DNA of 64,000 bases from Topomyia yanbarensis (GCF_030247195.1 NC_080670.1:36857934-36921933); one strand, 5' to 3'. Positions 8,169 to 20,147 are shown, counted from the stretch's first letter. Notes: generated from the letters alone by a model not told the origin. Numbers and translations are program-made.

Positions 8169-9801
8169 CAGTGATGGAAAATATAATAGGTGTGAATGAA
8201 TTATTTCGGAAAAAACAATATTTTTATAAGAATGAGTGATATTTTTTTGATTCAATGTAACTCAGATTTATTAGCAATACATGTCTTAATATTTAATATT
8301 TTTAAAAATAATACATGGATATAAATGTAAATTTAAATTTCACAGGTGGAAAAAATAATAGGTGCAAATAAAAAATTCACTGGAAAAGATGATTAAATTG
8401 TATCAAATGGGGGAAATAATACCTAATCAAGTCTCGTAGCTCAGTATTTAGTCGGAAATCCATTACTTTTCAGCACAGCTTCGCAACGTTTTTCCATAGA
8501 ACCGACAAGCTTCCGACACGTTTCAACCGGAATTGCATACCAAGCTTCTTGAATCGCTCTCCACAATTCATCTTTGTTTTTATGTTTTTTATTCGCTATT
8601 TTGTTCTTGACCTCGTGCCAACGGTTTTCAATTGTGTTGAGACCCGGCGATTGAGCTGGCCAATCCAAAACATTAATTTTTTTTGTCTATGAACCACTGC
8701 TTCACCGTTTTTGATGTGTGTTTTGGATCGTTATCTTGTTGAAATGTCCACTTCAATGGCATAGCTTCCTCTGCATAGGGTAACATTACTTCCTCCAAGA
8801 TACCAATATACTCTATTTGGGTCATTATTGACTTTATCCAGAAAAGTGGTCCAACGCCATACCACGAAAAACATCCCCATACCATAATGCACCCTCCGCC
8901 GTGCTTGACAGTTTTAACTGTGTATTGTGGAGAATTCGCAGTTTCTGGGACGCCTAACGTAATGTTTGCTATCTGTTTCGAACAAATTTACCTTGGATTC
9001 ATCACTCCACAAAACGTTTTAAAAAAAAACCGGCCCCAGCTGTTTAAGATTCTCCAGATGTTTTTTAGCAAAAAGGAGTCTTTTCTTGCGTTTCTTCTCT
9101 GACACAAATGGAGTTTTTCTGACAGCACGAGCACGGAGTTTGTAATCAATTAAACGATTTCGGATTGTTCTAGTTGTCACATTCAGTTGCAGTTCTTTTT
9201 TAATTGCTGTAGACGTCACAAAAGGATCCGTTTTCACTATTTTTAAAATTTGACGGTCATCCCTAGCGTTAGTTTTCCGTTTTCTTCCTCGAGATTCTAG
9301 AGCTTTCCGGTATTTTAAGGCATTTGTAACCAAATTCTGTGAGCATCCGATAGTTTCTGAGATTTCTTTAAAAGTTTTACCTTCATTACGAAGTTTTTTT
9401 TATCAGTCGTCGCTCAACGGAGGTGCAATGCTTACCTCGGCCCATAGTCTGGATTAAAACAGAACAGAAACATGAAATAGCAAACAATCACGAATAAAAA
9501 TAACAACTTACAACTTTCGCGGATAAAACTCTATAAATCAAATAATAAACTTGACAAGAAATGGTCTGAAACTGCGATATTGACTTTACACCTATTATTA
9601 TTTCCGCTTATTGAACAGCGAACGTTTATTTTCACTCTGAGTTAAACTATTCACCATTTTGACAGCCAGCTATATTTAATCCATTGACTATTACGCGTGT
9701 AATCTCAAACCTAGATGGCGCTCGAATATATTCATTGTCAAGTAAAAAAATGCATGTACCACACTATGGTATGGTCACACCTATTATATTTTTCACCACT
9801 G
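8169..9801 (-). mobile_element. Tc1-family DNA transposon with IR/DR ends
   Basis: A 1,633-bp element bounded by TA at 8167-8168 and 9802-9803. Terminal inverted repeats start CAGTGRTGRAAAAT and continue ATAATAGGTGTGA. A second copy of the AATAATAGGTG motif lies inside each end (about 8345-8370 and 9589-9610), giving the IR/DR layout known from some Tc1 elements. The minus strand carries one transposase pseudogene. Element length and TA duplication fit the family. Confidence 0.88.
8441..9445 (-). pseudogene. Tc1-like (DD34E) transposase with frameshifts
   Basis: Cut-and-paste transposase of about 335 codons starting at ATG 9445 (M-G-R-G-K-H). Visible in order: an N-terminal paired-like helix-turn-helix region with E-I-S-E-T-I-G-C-S, a basic linker G-R-K-R-K, and a second DNA-binding segment R-T-I-R-N-R-L. 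The catalytic core has W-S-D-E-S (first Asp, about 8985), Q-Q-D-N-D-P-K-H (second Asp) and S-P-G-L-N-T-I-E (Glu); 34 residues separate the last two once the frame is followed. Frame breaks fall in a T8 at 9394-9401, an A9 at 9021-9029 (with a stop nearby) and a T8 at 8677-8684. As written the protein cannot be made. All breaks being in homopolymers leaves sequencing error open. Confidence 0.85.
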
Positions 9802-9803
9802 TA

Positions 9804-10780
9804 TGTAGAATTTACATTATAGCTACTTTCAAATTGATGGATTTCTAAAGACATCCAAATATAAAAGCGACAGTGAAGTATTGTTTACCCATATTGGAAG
9901 AAAAAAATTGCGGTTTCGTTTCATGTCTTGTAAACTTGGGATTTATCGTACACCTGTAAATTTACAAAATTGAATACATCTCAAAAGCCTTCGTTGAACT
10001 CGAAGGACCTCAACCCCTAAACTTAAAATCCAAGCTACTCATGGATGTGGCATCATTTTGACAAGGTGTGATATGGTTCCACAATACCTGTACTTCAGTG
10101 TCATTTTTTTATTGATTGATTGATTTGTTTATTCAACCATGTAACTTAAGGCAGCTGCCATTTTTAATGCTACACTTTGCTTAAATTCAGTATTTATAAT
10201 TATAACGACATTTCAAAACTAATTTTAATCTCTCATTCTATGCTCTCAAATATTTAAAATTTAGTCCATGTTGTTGAGTTAACGTAATAATTCTCCCCTA
10301 AAGGCTAACTTAGAAGTGCAAGATTTAATGGAAAATGGTAGGTTATTCCAACAAACAACATTCGACGCAGTTTAGCGAAGCTCAGAAGGTTTCTAATATT
10401 AGGTAGGGTATTATAAAATTCTTATTTGAAGCTATAGAACGCCAGATTCTTAGCTTCGGAGTAATATGGATAAGGTAACCGGATTAATTCCGTGGACTGG
10501 GTTTGCACTTCCGAGTAGAAGTGCAAAAACTGTGTATTCCATTGGTCCTTCCCAGGTAACAAAAAGATCAGATAATACTTGAGAAGCACACTTTAAGTTC
10601 GTATAAAGTTCTTAGCGAACTTGCAAGCTGTTTTAGCTTTAATGGAACTTGGATGCTGCTTAAGCTGCTAGGTCTATTTGCCATAAATTTCCAATAAAAA
10701 TCGAAGCAGCATTATTCGAAGTAGAATTTCGAACAAATTTTTCTATCGTACTAAGTTGCTACTAATCAAAATGGAAATTC
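9804..10780. other. AT-rich spacer, no gene seen
   Basis: AT-rich non-coding sequence with short homopolymers and a small ATTG run near 10110. No ORF with recognisable content, no tRNA-like boxes and no clear terminal repeats were found. The stretch 10540-10760 resembles generic dispersed repeat sequence, but I cannot name it. Confidence 0.5.
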
Positions 10781-12440
10781 ATACTAAACCAAAAGTTGTT
10801 TGACGGCGTCCTTTTTTGGAACGTCGTCTTACTAATTTATTTGATTTCATTGTTTCCCTTAAATTAGATGTATTATTCGAAAGATTCGGAGAAAGTTTTA
10901 AACCGCTGTGGATGGCTACAGTTGAAGAAGAAACAAAAAAGACATACGCGCAGCCATCCAAACTTCGCCAAACCCCAAACTGTTCACATCTTGATCTAAA
11001 ATCAATACACTTTACCAATTGGGCTGGTCGGTGGCGGCATTCGCGAACCCTGTTGCCCCGTAAACATATGTAGCCAAACATTTGGTAACGTGATCGGCAG
11101 GATGATTAATGAAAGCATCGGAACCTTTCACTTTCCGCATCGAGCGCAGCAGGAAAAAAGCTACACTCTGCATACCGCCGTCGGTCGTCGTCGTGTTTCG
11201 ATCCGAGCAGCGCAAAACATTTTTACTCCTGTGCTGGCCAACATCAGCACTTAGCGATCGATCGATCGACGGACCGCGATATTAGGTAACAAGGATCCAA
11301 ATTACCCAACTCAATGAAATCGCCGCCTGCTTCTCTATCGCTATCTTCCTAGCAAAAAAGTTGCATCCGCTTTTGTTGGGCTACAACCGCAGCCAGCTTC
11401 CACGTTTGCGCCACGCTATTTGAATTGGCCACTATTTTCTGCTTCCACCGAGAGTTTATGATGCAATAAACGGTGATCATTACCGCTCTGACGCGTGTTG
11501 TGCTGCTGATGCGTATTCCACCGTCCGCTCGCTCGATCAGTCGACTCGTCGGTCAGCCCGGACGGACGGACAAACGCACCCCATCAGGTCCGGCTTGTGG
11601 TTCGTAATCGTTTGGCCGGGAGATCGATTCGAAACTTGCCTGTTGGTTTGACATTCGTATAGCCCCCCATTAACGGGTTGTTGGAGCAACCACAGCGGCT
11701 CCACGACTCGGGATATCTGCTTTTAGACAATAAAGTAAAAAAAAAAGAAAAAAAAATGAGAAAGTGTGGTAACAGCCTTTTGCGCAGCACCAGCACCTAT
11801 TGACAATCTTCGCCCCGAGGCGGAAAATAGCTGACTCACGGTGGACTTGGGATAAATGGCCGTTCGGATGACATGCATTCCGGTCGATGGTTTATCTTGA
11901 CGAACCATTTTGGAAATGCATTATGGAACGTTATCAGGCGGGGCATTGTCCGGCAGAAGAGAAAAAAACCTTTTGGGCTGGTGGGTTGGCAAACGACGAC
12001 TACGATATGGGATGTGCGGAATTCACGCTACACTTGATTGATGCTAGCAACCACACGTTTCAGATAATTAAAATCATTCCAAAGCATAGTCCATTTATTG
12101 TGGTTTAGTTGAATTGAAACACTGGAACGTGAAATTGCGTAACAATGCGTAATTGGTACTTTTTCGAGTTTATAAACTGAATATCTACGGTGGTGGTGGG
12201 ACAATGGAATAAATCAGGCCTTTGACAAATGCGTGGTTTTTGTGATGCCAGGATCGTTGAAGCCGGGGTTAGAGTGTACTTTCACTTTCCATTCAATGCT
12301 GTGGACTACAAAGAAAACCGCTTCATTTCACTGGCTTAGTTGGGGTGTCATAAAGTAGGTTAGGTACAGTGAATTATGTTTAGTTTCATGAGATATCGTC
12401 TAAGCTATTTAGTATCGAAATGATTAAAAGCTGGAGAATT
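10781..12440. other. Mixed-composition unique sequence, no supported gene
   Basis: GC content rises between about 10900 and 12000, with CpG-containing stretches and a short GATC repeat near 11257. Open frames on both strands (10816-11073 plus, 10779-11081 minus, 11887-12108 plus) are under 110 codons, overlap each other and show no domain. It could be host regulatory or UTR sequence, but nothing proves that. Confidence 0.4.
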
Positions 12441-13240
12441 GCTTCTAAGTGGTATATTCCGGGGAGAAACAAATCGGCCCCAACCGTTGAGTAGCCATCA
12501 CACAGTGCATATTGTAACTGTCATTGACACACCTACACCATTTTTTTATCAAATACGCATGGTCGTCGAGAGGGGAGGGGAACGGTGTGTAATAATATTC
12601 AAATATTATTTCAATGACAATTTATTTGAAAATTTAATTAGTCTCAATATTGATACGAATTTAGTTTCCTCCAATTTCTATTATCAGTGGCGGGGAGGGT
12701 CTTTTAACTTTTTTAACTTCTTGAGAAATTTTAAAATATTTTCTATTTTAAGTTCATTCTAAGTTTAAAATCATTCCAAACCACATTCGATTACCAAAAC
12801 CGATTTTAATTAAATGAGGGTATTACATATTACGTATTGCACAATGAACATTAAAAAGTCGAAATTTTGGACCCCCTCCGAAATTTCCGCACCTGTCTAT
12901 TATAAAGTTATTTGTAAATTATATTATAAAGTTCATACTGCATGAGAGACTAATCAAAAGATATATTTGAAACTTAGAACTCAAAAACGATTTAACCGCG
13001 CAGTGGCCAAAAAGGCATAAGATCTTTTCCCTATAAATTGTGTGTTAATAATTTGTATTTCATACATTACTGTAATTATATCATGGATTTTAACCGACTA
13101 TTTGTAAAGTGCCGGTCAGTCAAATAGGATTTGAAAAACGAATTCTGAATAACTCCACGAATCAAGGAAGAATATGCGAATTTACGAAGAAAACGATCCA
13201 TAGTAAGTTTTCGTATTCACTTGGAAAGTATTATTTAAAC
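12441..13240. other. AT-rich spacer, no gene seen
   Basis: AT-rich sequence. The 107-codon plus frame at 12439-12762 is Phe/Asn/Leu-rich, as expected of AT-biased non-coding DNA, and has no recognisable motif. I see no repeats or RNA genes. Confidence 0.45.
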
Positions 13241-14440
13241 ACGAAAAGCCGAAATTTTTTTTCATTTTTAACTAACTTTCTCAATTTAAATTAATTTTTC
13301 CATTTATTTAACTTTTTTGTATATTTTGCCCCATAATTTCTTTTTTCTATTTTTACCATTTTTGCTTCTGTTTTAAAGTTTTAAAAAATTTTCGCATTTT
13401 TTTGTATTTGTCCCATTTTTTTCAATTTGTTTTATCTTTTAATGTTTTTTCTTCATTTTATCCATCGTTTTGTTTATTTCTTCAATCTGTTTGTCAATGG
13501 ATTTCATTAAATTCATTAAACTAAACTTTTATTTTCTATTATTGCTTTATATTTTTTCATATTTTCCAATAAACTTATTTTAGTATTTCTCTATCTGTCA
13601 TTTTTCATATCTTTCAATTTAGGTTTCTGTCATTTGCATAAAAGTAATGTTTTCTATTTCTTTCGTTTTATTTTTTACTGCAGTGAATTGTTCTGTTCTC
13701 CATTTGTCAATTTTGAAATTTTTGTTTCCTTTTTGTAAGGATTTTTTCAATATGCTCCCATTTTTGTTGATTGTTAGGGTCCATTACCTTTAGTATTTGA
13801 ATTTTTTACCCATTTACAAATTTTGAATTTCATGTTTTCTCTTTTGTCACTATTTTCAATTGAATATTTTAATATTATTTTATTTTGATTTTTTGTGTTT
13901 GTGTTTTGTGAATGTTTTCGATTTTCCATTTCATCAAATTTAATTTTTTTCTATAAAATTTACTTTATATAGGTTTATTTATTGTTTAACCTATTTTTTT
14001 TTTAATTTTCTCTTAATATTCTGTATGGTTATAGTTTTTCCCATTTGTTTTAGGATTTTCAATTTTACCCATTGAACCCATTTTGATTTTACATGTTTTC
14101 TATGATTTCACTTTTGTTTGTTTTTGGGCTATTCCTACTTGTTCCTGTTCTCTATTTTTCTTCAATTTATGCCGCCCAATTGTTTCCATTTATTTTTATT
14201 CCTTATAGTTTTTTTTTAAATAACTAGTCCAATTTTATTGTTCATAGCAATTTCAATTTTATTTTTTATTCCATTCTTGTACATTATTATTTCTCCAATT
14301 TTAAACTATTTAAATAATTTTCCATTTTCTTGTTTTTATGCTTTCCATTTTTTAACTCGGTTCTAATTTTTTTATTTCAAACATTTTGTATTATTTGAGT
14401 CTTGTTTTTATTTTTTTTTTTGTTGTATTTATTGTTATCC
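13241..14440 (+). repeat. 1.2-kb T-rich, strand-asymmetric low-complexity tract
   Basis: The plus strand is dominated by T with scattered C, in units such as TTTTCCATTTTT, TTTCAATTT and CATTTTTG. It is not a strict tandem repeat; it looks like a decayed pyrimidine-biased simple sequence. No ORF, no terminal repeats. Confidence 0.7.
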
Positions 14441-14864
14441 ATCGGACTACCCCTCGACAAGGCTGGATACTCGACGACAGATCTCAACATGGAAACTGTC
14501 AAACCATGCGACATTGAGTTAGCTAATGTCAATTAGTGGTTTCCGGCCAAAAAGCTATAGTCAAACGGTTGACTGATATTAGATAAATTGAATTATTCTA
14601 TTTAACCCATTATTGCCCAACTTATTTTTCACATATTGTGTTTTCCGATCGGAAAAAAATAATGTAGTTACTCCAGTGAAATTATTTTTGTACTCAAAGT
14701 AGCTGATACAATAAGGAACAACCAGTGAAAATTACAGATTGATCGATTAATTGGTTTCTGAGATATCGTGATCACCGCGAATGAACTTTTCAATAAAATA
14801 CAACTCTGAGATAATCGGGTTTTACTGTCGGTGCAGCGAGCCAACAGTCCAGTGCGGTAAAATT

Positions 14865-15282
14865 ATAGTTACTATATTCATAGTTAGGCGGAGACACTGA
14901 GCGGAGCCAATTGAACACGTCAAATGGCGGAGCCAATCGAGCATGACGTCACATAACATGTTCTCTTTGGATGTATATGGAAAGGTATTGTAATTATGGT
15001 CATAATTATTTTACTCTTTTCTTGTGTTATCGAGTGTAGAGAAACGAGAAGATCAAGATTTTTTTGTAACACAAAGAGATATTCGCACAAGTATGAAATC
15101 ATATCATCAGATCTTCGAATTGGTTTTCTATTCGTACATGTAAAGTTCGTACTCACGACGACAATGAAATCATTAAGCTAGAGCTTGAACATTTGCATGG
15201 GTTGCTAGTGTTTTCTTCCTGGAATAAGAGCTGCCAGTTTTCCGGCTTTTGTGTCCGCCTAACTCTATATATAGGAACTCTA
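14865..15282. mobile_element. MITE of about 418 bp, GTTAGGCGGA-type termini
   Basis: Imperfect terminal inverted repeats: the left end contains ATAGTTAGGCGGAGACAC and the right end the reverse complement of AGAGTTAGGCGGACAC, each flanked by AT-rich sequence. The right 130 bases recur at 20015-20147 with about 85-90% similarity by eye. No coding capacity. Confidence 0.6.
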
Positions 15283-16239
15283 GTAAAATATCAATTTCAA
15301 ACGAAAATAATCGTTTCAAGTGAAACTTCAAGCCTTTCACTGTAAACATACCACCACTATATCAGTTGAGTTCGGCTGCCGTCTTCGTTTGAGTCACTCA
15401 AAGTTCACTGTCTATTGAATAACAGGTTCAGGTTTGACGTTTTTGCCTGTTTAGTTTCTATTGAACACAAACCTCACATTAGCACGGTCTCAGCTAATGG
15501 AAGTGAACCATTCCAATGAACCACTCACAAATGAATATGAAGGAACACTCACTGACATAAAAATAACTCCGACCAAGATAATAAATAATATAGGGTAAAG
15601 GCTATGATAAGACGAGGCAACTCAAGACGGATACAGGTACGAGCATTTTTGCTCTGTATGAGTAAGGTTGTATTTTTTTTCGATGAAGCTGATAAATCAG
15701 GAGGATATGAAAAAGAAAAGAATAAAACAAATGACGTAGTGGGCTTTTCTGCTTAACAAACATAAAACAAATTCACTCAAAAATGACAAATATTCCGAAC
15801 CTTTCTTTCTCTTCTTCTTGGAGAGTTTTCTTTCCTTTCTTGTGCCCTGGTGAATAATTGTTGACAGATGACTGTATGCAACTAGCGAGGTTGGCAGTGC
15901 AGCCAATTTCTTTGTCATATTTAGATATGTTGCTATAATACACATAATAATGACTGTTTTATTAACTCACATTTCGCCAAAATATATCTGGAACTAATCA
16001 ATCCAAGATTTTTATCATATACTACATGTTTCTAGCAAATTTGGTCAGCATAACAGCCTATTCATCAGAATCAAATTTGCCACAAACTTTGAAATAGAGA
16101 TGGACGTACTACCAAAATACAGAAATATACAGAAATCGTATTACTAGTTGCTTTATCTTGTCTTAGGTGTAAACGGGCGAACTCGTTAAAGGTCCAAGAT
16201 GATAGATAACGGAAATCGATGGTTAGTCATTTTAAATGA

Positions 16240-16470
16240 AGGCGTAGTTGGTTGAGTGGTAAGCGTGACAGTTAGTCTGGGTGCAATCCCAGCCGAGGTC
16301 GCTGAGATTTTTCTGAGGTGTAAAATCTTCCTCCGGAAGGGAAGTAAAGCCGTTGCCTAGCAAAAGCAAGTATCGGACTAACGTTCCTTCTGCGATCTAC
16401 GTTCGGGCCAGGCCGGCGCCGGTTTTGTTCAATAAACACTTTAGGATTACCAGGAGTTGCACATTGAAAG
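16240..16470 (+). mobile_element. tRNA-derived SINE copy 1
   Basis: The head has a pol III A-box-like TGGTTGAGTGGTAAGCG and a B-box-like GGGTGCAATCCCAGCC. A body follows with TTTTTCTGAGGTG and GGAAGGGAAGTAAAGCCGTT. The tail is GCGATCTACGTTCGGGCC, then AATAAACACTTTAGGATTACC and TTGCACATTG. It matches the copies at 24362, 54612 and 60815-61088 with an internal deletion. No clear target duplication found. Confidence 0.75.
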
Positions 16471-16539
16471 ATGTTTCCCTAATCCCAAGCACTACTACTG
16501 ATTCCCTGTGCAACTTCAGCTAGTCTAGATCGATAACGG

Positions 16540-16990
16540 AGTAGCAGCTACGGGTGGTCGTACAAGGTCAAGCTCAAGCTCAAGCTCGATGGTTAAAGTC
16601 ATTTTTAAATCAGAGATGAGGGCAACATGGATACCATTTGAAAGGAGGTTAGGCCATTTTGAAATCCAAGATTGCGGCCTATAGTGACCAAGAAACTGTG
16701 AAAACAACTATCAATATGGGTATCATTTAAAATAATCATAAAATACCATAATTTATGAATTTAGGCCATTTTGAAAACAAAGATGGCGGTTTCGGGTAAC
16801 CACCACAGTAAAAACCATGATCAATATATATCTATATCGCTTTTGCAATGATGGTCACTAGATGACGGAAACTGATGATTGAGGACATTTTGCAATCAAT
16901 CAATCCAATATGGCGCCTTTTGGTTACCTCAAATCAATAAACCCACCTTCGATATGACCTATTTATAGCATTCATATCGAGCAGAACCTT
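16540..16990. repeat. Degenerate tandem repeat with GGCCATTTTGAAAxCCAAGATGGCGG core
   Basis: The core recurs near 16650, 16766 and, more diverged, 16885, spaced about 115-120 bases, each with a following ACCA/CATCAATAT segment. Sequence between copies is weakly similar. No coding content. Looks like a short divergent tandem array. Confidence 0.5.
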
Positions 16991-18262
16991 TTCGAATTCT
17001 TTCTGAAAAAAAAAGATTCTCGTAGACTATAGACTGTGCTCGTAATGTGTTCCTATATAACCAGTGTGGAAATGTTTTACCTCTTCACCATGTCAACGGA
17101 ATTGTACACAGGGAACTATTGGTAGAGGTGCAAATAAATAGCTGAATTACATATTTGATTTTAGCAATGAATTTGACAGCTTCGTACAATTATGATAGCA
17201 TACTGCGGCTATCATATTTCTTTTTCAAATTTTCTTAAATTCGCAGAGTTCAGACGAAAATAATGAATCTACTAATAACAGCTTATTGAAACTGGTTGCA
17301 ATGAAAAATGTTATTTGGTAGTACGTTCATCTCTATAATATTTTTGTTGCAAATTTGATTCTGATGAATAGGCTGTTATGCTGGCCAAATTTGCTAGAAA
17401 CATGTGGTATGTGATAAAAATGTTGGATTGATTAGTACCAGATAAATGCGAAATGTGTGTCAATAAAACGGTCATTATTATGTGTATTATAGCAACATAT
17501 CTAAATATGACAAAGAAATTGGCTGCACTGCCAACCTCGCTAGCTGCATACACTCATCTGTCATCTGGCACAAGAAAGGCATGATAACCAAAAATACGAA
17601 GCCAGTTGTCTCTTTTTGTCTTAGGTTTACCCGGATCTCATTTGACTGGTGCTCACTGGGGAAATTGAAAGCTGATCTATTCATTTGAGAGGATCAAACG
17701 AAGGAGGTTGAATATGAATTGCGTCTCATTTGAAAGCAGCGGTGAGTGAAGTGCTATGAACCCAGCTTCAGATTAACAACAACTGATGCGTTAAATGAAT
17801 GTGAATGCTACTGCAGACGACTGATTGACTGCGTTCATTCAGTTTCGATTGAATGAAATGAAATTTTACTGCACTGCAACAGTCTAGCGAATCAAACACT
17901 ACGCACCGCCTACGAGTGGTCAATGGGTAGCGGTCTATGAATAGATGTAACTCAAGTTGTAGTATTCCGATCTTCATGAAATTTTGAGAAAATTTTCCTC
18001 AGCGTATATAGCTTCAGAATATCTAATTTTCAAAAATTCGATTTTTTGCATCCTGACAAAAATGTGTAACCCTTTAAGGGAAAATTCAATAAAAACAAAA
18101 CATAAACACCGGTTTAACCACTCTAACTTTTTTAAACGTATTCTGCAAGAGTATATGAACAATATTAACTCATTGATAATGCCTGTTCTGCGTTATTGAT
18201 TGAGTAATAGGAGTTATTCTTAGCACCTACTGTATATAGTAGGTTGGGCAATAACGGGTTAA

Positions 18263-18985
18263 TAATTAATTAACCGTGAACTAGTAATCAATCATCAAAA
18301 TCAATTGGTAAGAGGAATGGCACTAAAAATTAGTCGTGAATTATAATGAATTGATATTAATTGAAATTAACATAATTGTGTATGTCATTACCAGGGTTCA
18401 GTTGAGGTTATGTTCCTAGGTCAGGCGAGGTTGAGTACTGTACGAAGGAAAACTAAACGCAAGTTATTAATTACCTGCAGAATCATTGTTACCGTTTACG
18501 TTTTCTCTAGGAGATTTTTAACAAATCTACAATAAAGATTGTTGCGATCACGGAAACGTTTTGCCACGCTTGGGGAAAACCAATAGTATTTATTTTTCTT
18601 CTTTCTTCTTTTAAAAACCTTTCGAGATACAACGATGACGTCTTCGGCAAAGTTGCTTGGTATATGTTCCTCTACAATGTTGCTAAAGACTGCAATTTTC
18701 TATCTCCTCACATTCAGAAAATCGTTTTTGAAACACCCTAATAATAAGAGCCACCCTAGTATCATCCACATCTGAAAGTGGCCTATTCGATACTGATTAT
18801 TTGTCCTGCAGATATCGTAGCTCTATAAAGCTATTTTAATTGAGCAACTTGGGAAGTTCCTATCAAAAACTGTGTTTTTGCTGTAACTTTTTTATTTTTT
18901 TTTATTTCTCGCAACCGGCCTCTTTAGACCAGTTTTAAAGCTCATCGAAACAATTTTTTCATAATAGAAGAATTCTGATATCACT
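18263..18985. other. Spacer with dispersed repeat shared with 23560-23720
   Basis: AT-rich spacer. The part at about 18610-18975 (TTCGAGATACAACGATGACG, then a T-run and ATTTCTCG) reappears inverted at about 23565-23715, so it is a dispersed repeat. No ORF of interest. Confidence 0.5.
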
Positions 18986-19015
18986 TCTGGAACCTATTAA
19001 TATTAATTAGAAAAT

Positions 19016-19990
19016 TGGCCATTTTAAACTATTTACTTCTAAAATTGGGGCAAACGAAAATAATTTCTTCTTCTTGCATTTCAAATATAATACTTTCAGG
19101 CATGAGAAAAAAATGCGAAGAAGATATTTTTGAAAACAAATTTATATCGAGTTTGGAAATTGTGATTTTACTACTGAAAAATGCATCATGTAGAGTCAAA
19201 ATTTCTCAAACGGGCCACCCAAATTAGGTGATAACTTTTTTAAAAGTAAACGTGCTATAAACTTCAAATGTGAATATTATCACAGACTAACAGACTAACA
19301 TAGCACTCAAAAACAATCCTTCGCCTGCTTTAACGGTCACTTTAAATATATTTTAGTTGGGACTGTGGCCGCATTTGAGATTATAGCGCCACTGACATAT
19401 GCGCAAGTATACGGGTGATAGACAACTAGTGAAAAATAGTTCCTGAACCTGAGGGATTAGTGGTTGGGACCGTGTATAAAAGGAGGAAAAAGTAGTCCAG
19501 TAAAATTGACGGTTCGATATTTTTTAAAGGCATTTCCTCATAGTGTTATGTTTATTTTTTTACATTTTAACGACATTCAATTAGCTAGAGATTACTGTCT
19601 TTAAAATATAAAAAAGAAAATGTGACTAACATAGTCGAAATAAAAAAGTAAAAAAAGTTACGTTTATTAGTCTGTGATAATATGGTGAAAACATTTTGTT
19701 TTCGCGGTTATCCGGATTTGGTTTTGGAATGCCACATACTATCAAAAAATTGGATCTTCCATCGAAATTACGATATAACCTAATTTGGGTGGCCCGTTTG
19801 AAAAATTTTGTCTCTACGTGAGGCATTTTTCAGTAGTAAAATCACAATTTTCAAACTCGATTTAATTTTTTTTTCAGAAATATGTCCTGCGCCATTTTTT
19901 TTCTAAACATGTCTGAAGGTATTCTTTTTAAAATGCAAGAAGATGATTTGTTTTTGTTTACCACAATTTTAGATACAAATATTTTAAAAG
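19016..19990. repeat. Foldback repeat, arms 19016-19280 and 19657-19990
   Basis: The arms are inverted and diverged. For example, CGGGCCACCCAAATTAGG (about 19214) pairs with CCTAATTTGGGTGGCCCG (about 19780). AGTAGTAAAATCACAATTT on the right mirrors AAATTGTGATTTTACTACT on the left. The central 350 bases lie between two direct GACTAACATAG copies (about 19293 and 19623). Small frames inside are not genes. Confidence 0.7.
19470..19505 (+). promoter_or_regulatory. Possible TATA box and initiator in foldback loop
   Basis: GTGTATAAAAGGAGG is followed about 25 bases later by TCCAGTA, the spacing of a pol II TATA/initiator core promoter. It sits in the segment between two GACTAACATAG repeats and could come from a solo LTR or another promoter-bearing repeat. 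No transcript ORF follows. Weak evidence. Confidence 0.3.
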
Positions 19991-20014
19991 AGTCTATTTA
20001 CGGACATGGACACC

Positions 20015-20147
20015 TCTCGACGACAATGAAATCATTAAGCTAGAGTTTGAACGTTTGCATGGGATGTCAGTTTTTTCCTTCTGAAATAAGAGTTGCCTGT
20101 TTTCCGGCTTTTGTGTCCGCCTAACTCTGGATATAGTAACTCTAGCA
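20015..20147. repeat. Partial copy of the 14865-15282 MITE (right end)
   Basis: It starts CGACGACAATGAAATCATTA and ends in CTTTTGTGTCCGCCTAACTC, matching 15152-15283 in the same orientation with scattered differences. The left part of the element is missing. Confidence 0.7.

Larger units (their letters stand above)
15836..17579. repeat. Large inverted repeat, arms 15836-16116 and 17314-17579
   Basis: The two arms are reverse complements over about 250 bases with some substitutions and one gap. For example, GTTGGCAGTGCAGCC on the left pairs with GGCTGCACTGCCAAC on the right. The intervening 1.2 kb contains a SINE and a block of divergent short repeats. No ORF spans it. Likely two inverted copies of one repeat, or a long-TIR element. 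Confidence 0.75.
14606..18258. mobile_element. Candidate TTAA-bounded (piggyBac-type) non-autonomous element
   Basis: The left boundary is TTAA (14602-14605) followed by CCCATTATTGCCCAAC. The right boundary, read on the minus strand, is TTAA (18259-18262) followed by CCCGTTATTGCCCAAC. Inverted CCC-type termini next to TTAA are the hallmark of piggyBac-like insertions (family knowledge). The interior 3.65 kb has no transposase ORF and carries other repeats and a SINE. The two ends could belong to two separate short elements. Confidence 0.45.

Noticed and set aside
11887..12108. Host gene encoding a 73-residue protein
   Set aside because: Isolated short frame, no domain, no splice or promoter support.
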